Source: Alphaproteobacteria bacterium
GTDB lineage: Bacteria; Pseudomonadota; Alphaproteobacteria; CAAHEQ01; UBA3637
Direction: 5' to 3'
Length of the DNA: 64,000 nucleotides
Assembly: GCA_017539265.1 (NCBI GenBank)
Contig: JAFYHG010000022.1
Coordinates: 1 to 64,000 of the forward strand
The position numbers and the translations under genes were made by a program. Positions within the stretch are counted from its first letter, which is position 1, and every line of letters starts with the position of its first letter. Below the pieces are notes generated by a model that saw only the letters and a list, made by a program, of their open reading frames with translations, was not told the DNA's origin and made no database searches. Below are positions 63,716-64,000 of the stretch, in pieces.

Positions 63716-64000
63716 GATATGTCTCCAACATATTGTTTGAAAGTTTCGGGTTTCCCCTTGCTTTCGGTTTCTACACAGGTTTGATAAAATCTTATCTCAC
63801 CCACTTAAATCCTGCCTAGAAACAACAATCGTCCACTCCAAAAGGAATATCTGATTTATTTCTGTCTATTGCCGGCGGAATGCTTTCCCTTAAATCTTGC
63901 CCCGTGGCAAGTACCCGCAGTCTAGGACAGGTGCCGATGAAAAGCCTTTTTTATTAAGGCTTCTCACCGGACTTAAAACTATCCGATGATTGTCGGAATA
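63716..64000 (-). promoter_or_regulatory. rplJ leader region (probable L10-binding RNA)
   Basis: No gene is visible from the rplJ start to the window edge. On the minus strand several stems can be drawn: AAGCCTT / AAGGCTT (63942-63962), and GGCACCTG facing CGGG...TGCC (about 63905-63935), followed by a purine-rich stretch with GAAACCGAAAG near the gene. This matches the position and size of L10-L12 autoregulatory leaders. The rplA end and any promoter should lie beyond the edge. The exact fold was not computed. Confidence 0.5.

Overview
The window looks like a chromosomal segment of an alphaproteobacterium with a low to moderate GC content, probably host-associated. This rests on gene content and family resemblance, not on a phylogeny. 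It carries an rplJ-rplL-rpoB-rpoC cluster, an RpoH-type sigma factor, lipopolysaccharide genes (kdsB, lptG), BamE- and OmpA-type outer-envelope lipoproteins, an obgE-rsfS pair, and type IV secretion genes (virB3, virB4) without the rest of the apparatus nearby. Large proteins resembling effectors or surface proteins (ankyrin repeats, autotransporter, HExxH peptidases, an alpha/beta hydrolase) fit life with a eukaryotic host, but that is inference.

Layout. Positions 1-4050 (minus) hold most of a giant autotransporter-like protein whose beta-barrel end lies off the left edge. It is followed by a HAD phosphatase and a cysteine-rich secreted protein. Positions 5600-8322 are an AT-rich island with a phosphoethanolamine transferase, bracketed by 54-bp direct repeats that each carry the same promoter. 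Positions 8367-14128 are an accessory stretch: a small protein, two membrane proteins and two HExxH proteins. A tRNA-Leu(CAA), a glycosyltransferase and thrS follow. Positions 19033-24200 (plus) carry an unusual VirB3-VirB4(N-terminal) fusion, VirB3, VirB4, a HIT protein and kdsB. Then come mutS, a PhoR-like kinase, a compact alkaline phosphatase, a lytic transglycosylase split over two overlapping frames, LD-carboxypeptidase, a U32 protein, envelope proteins, a degenerate HtrA-like lipoprotein (pseudoprotease), and the accA-lptG-obgE-rsfS operon. The right third has a YejA-like binding protein, rpoH, a divergent dihydroorotate dehydrogenase-like protein, metG, a remnant of a DNA methyltransferase, bamE, an ankyrin protein, an alpha/beta-hydrolase-like protein, and rpoC-rpoB-rplL-rplJ up to the right edge.

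Promoters are easy to see. Many intergenic spaces hold TTGACA-like and TATAAT-like boxes 16-17 bp apart, and these often decide which start codon is real. At three genes the -10 box lies only 6-7 nt before the ATG, which predicts leaderless mRNAs.

The strongest candidates for something undescribed are the VirB3-VirB4N fusion beside intact virB3-virB4, the pseudoprotease that has lost all three catalytic residues, the split transglycosylase with an A-run at the junction, the ankyrin/EGF-like/autotransporter chimera with a 90-bp repeat linker, and the pair of HExxH proteins. I saw no CRISPR array, no insertion sequence and no rRNA.
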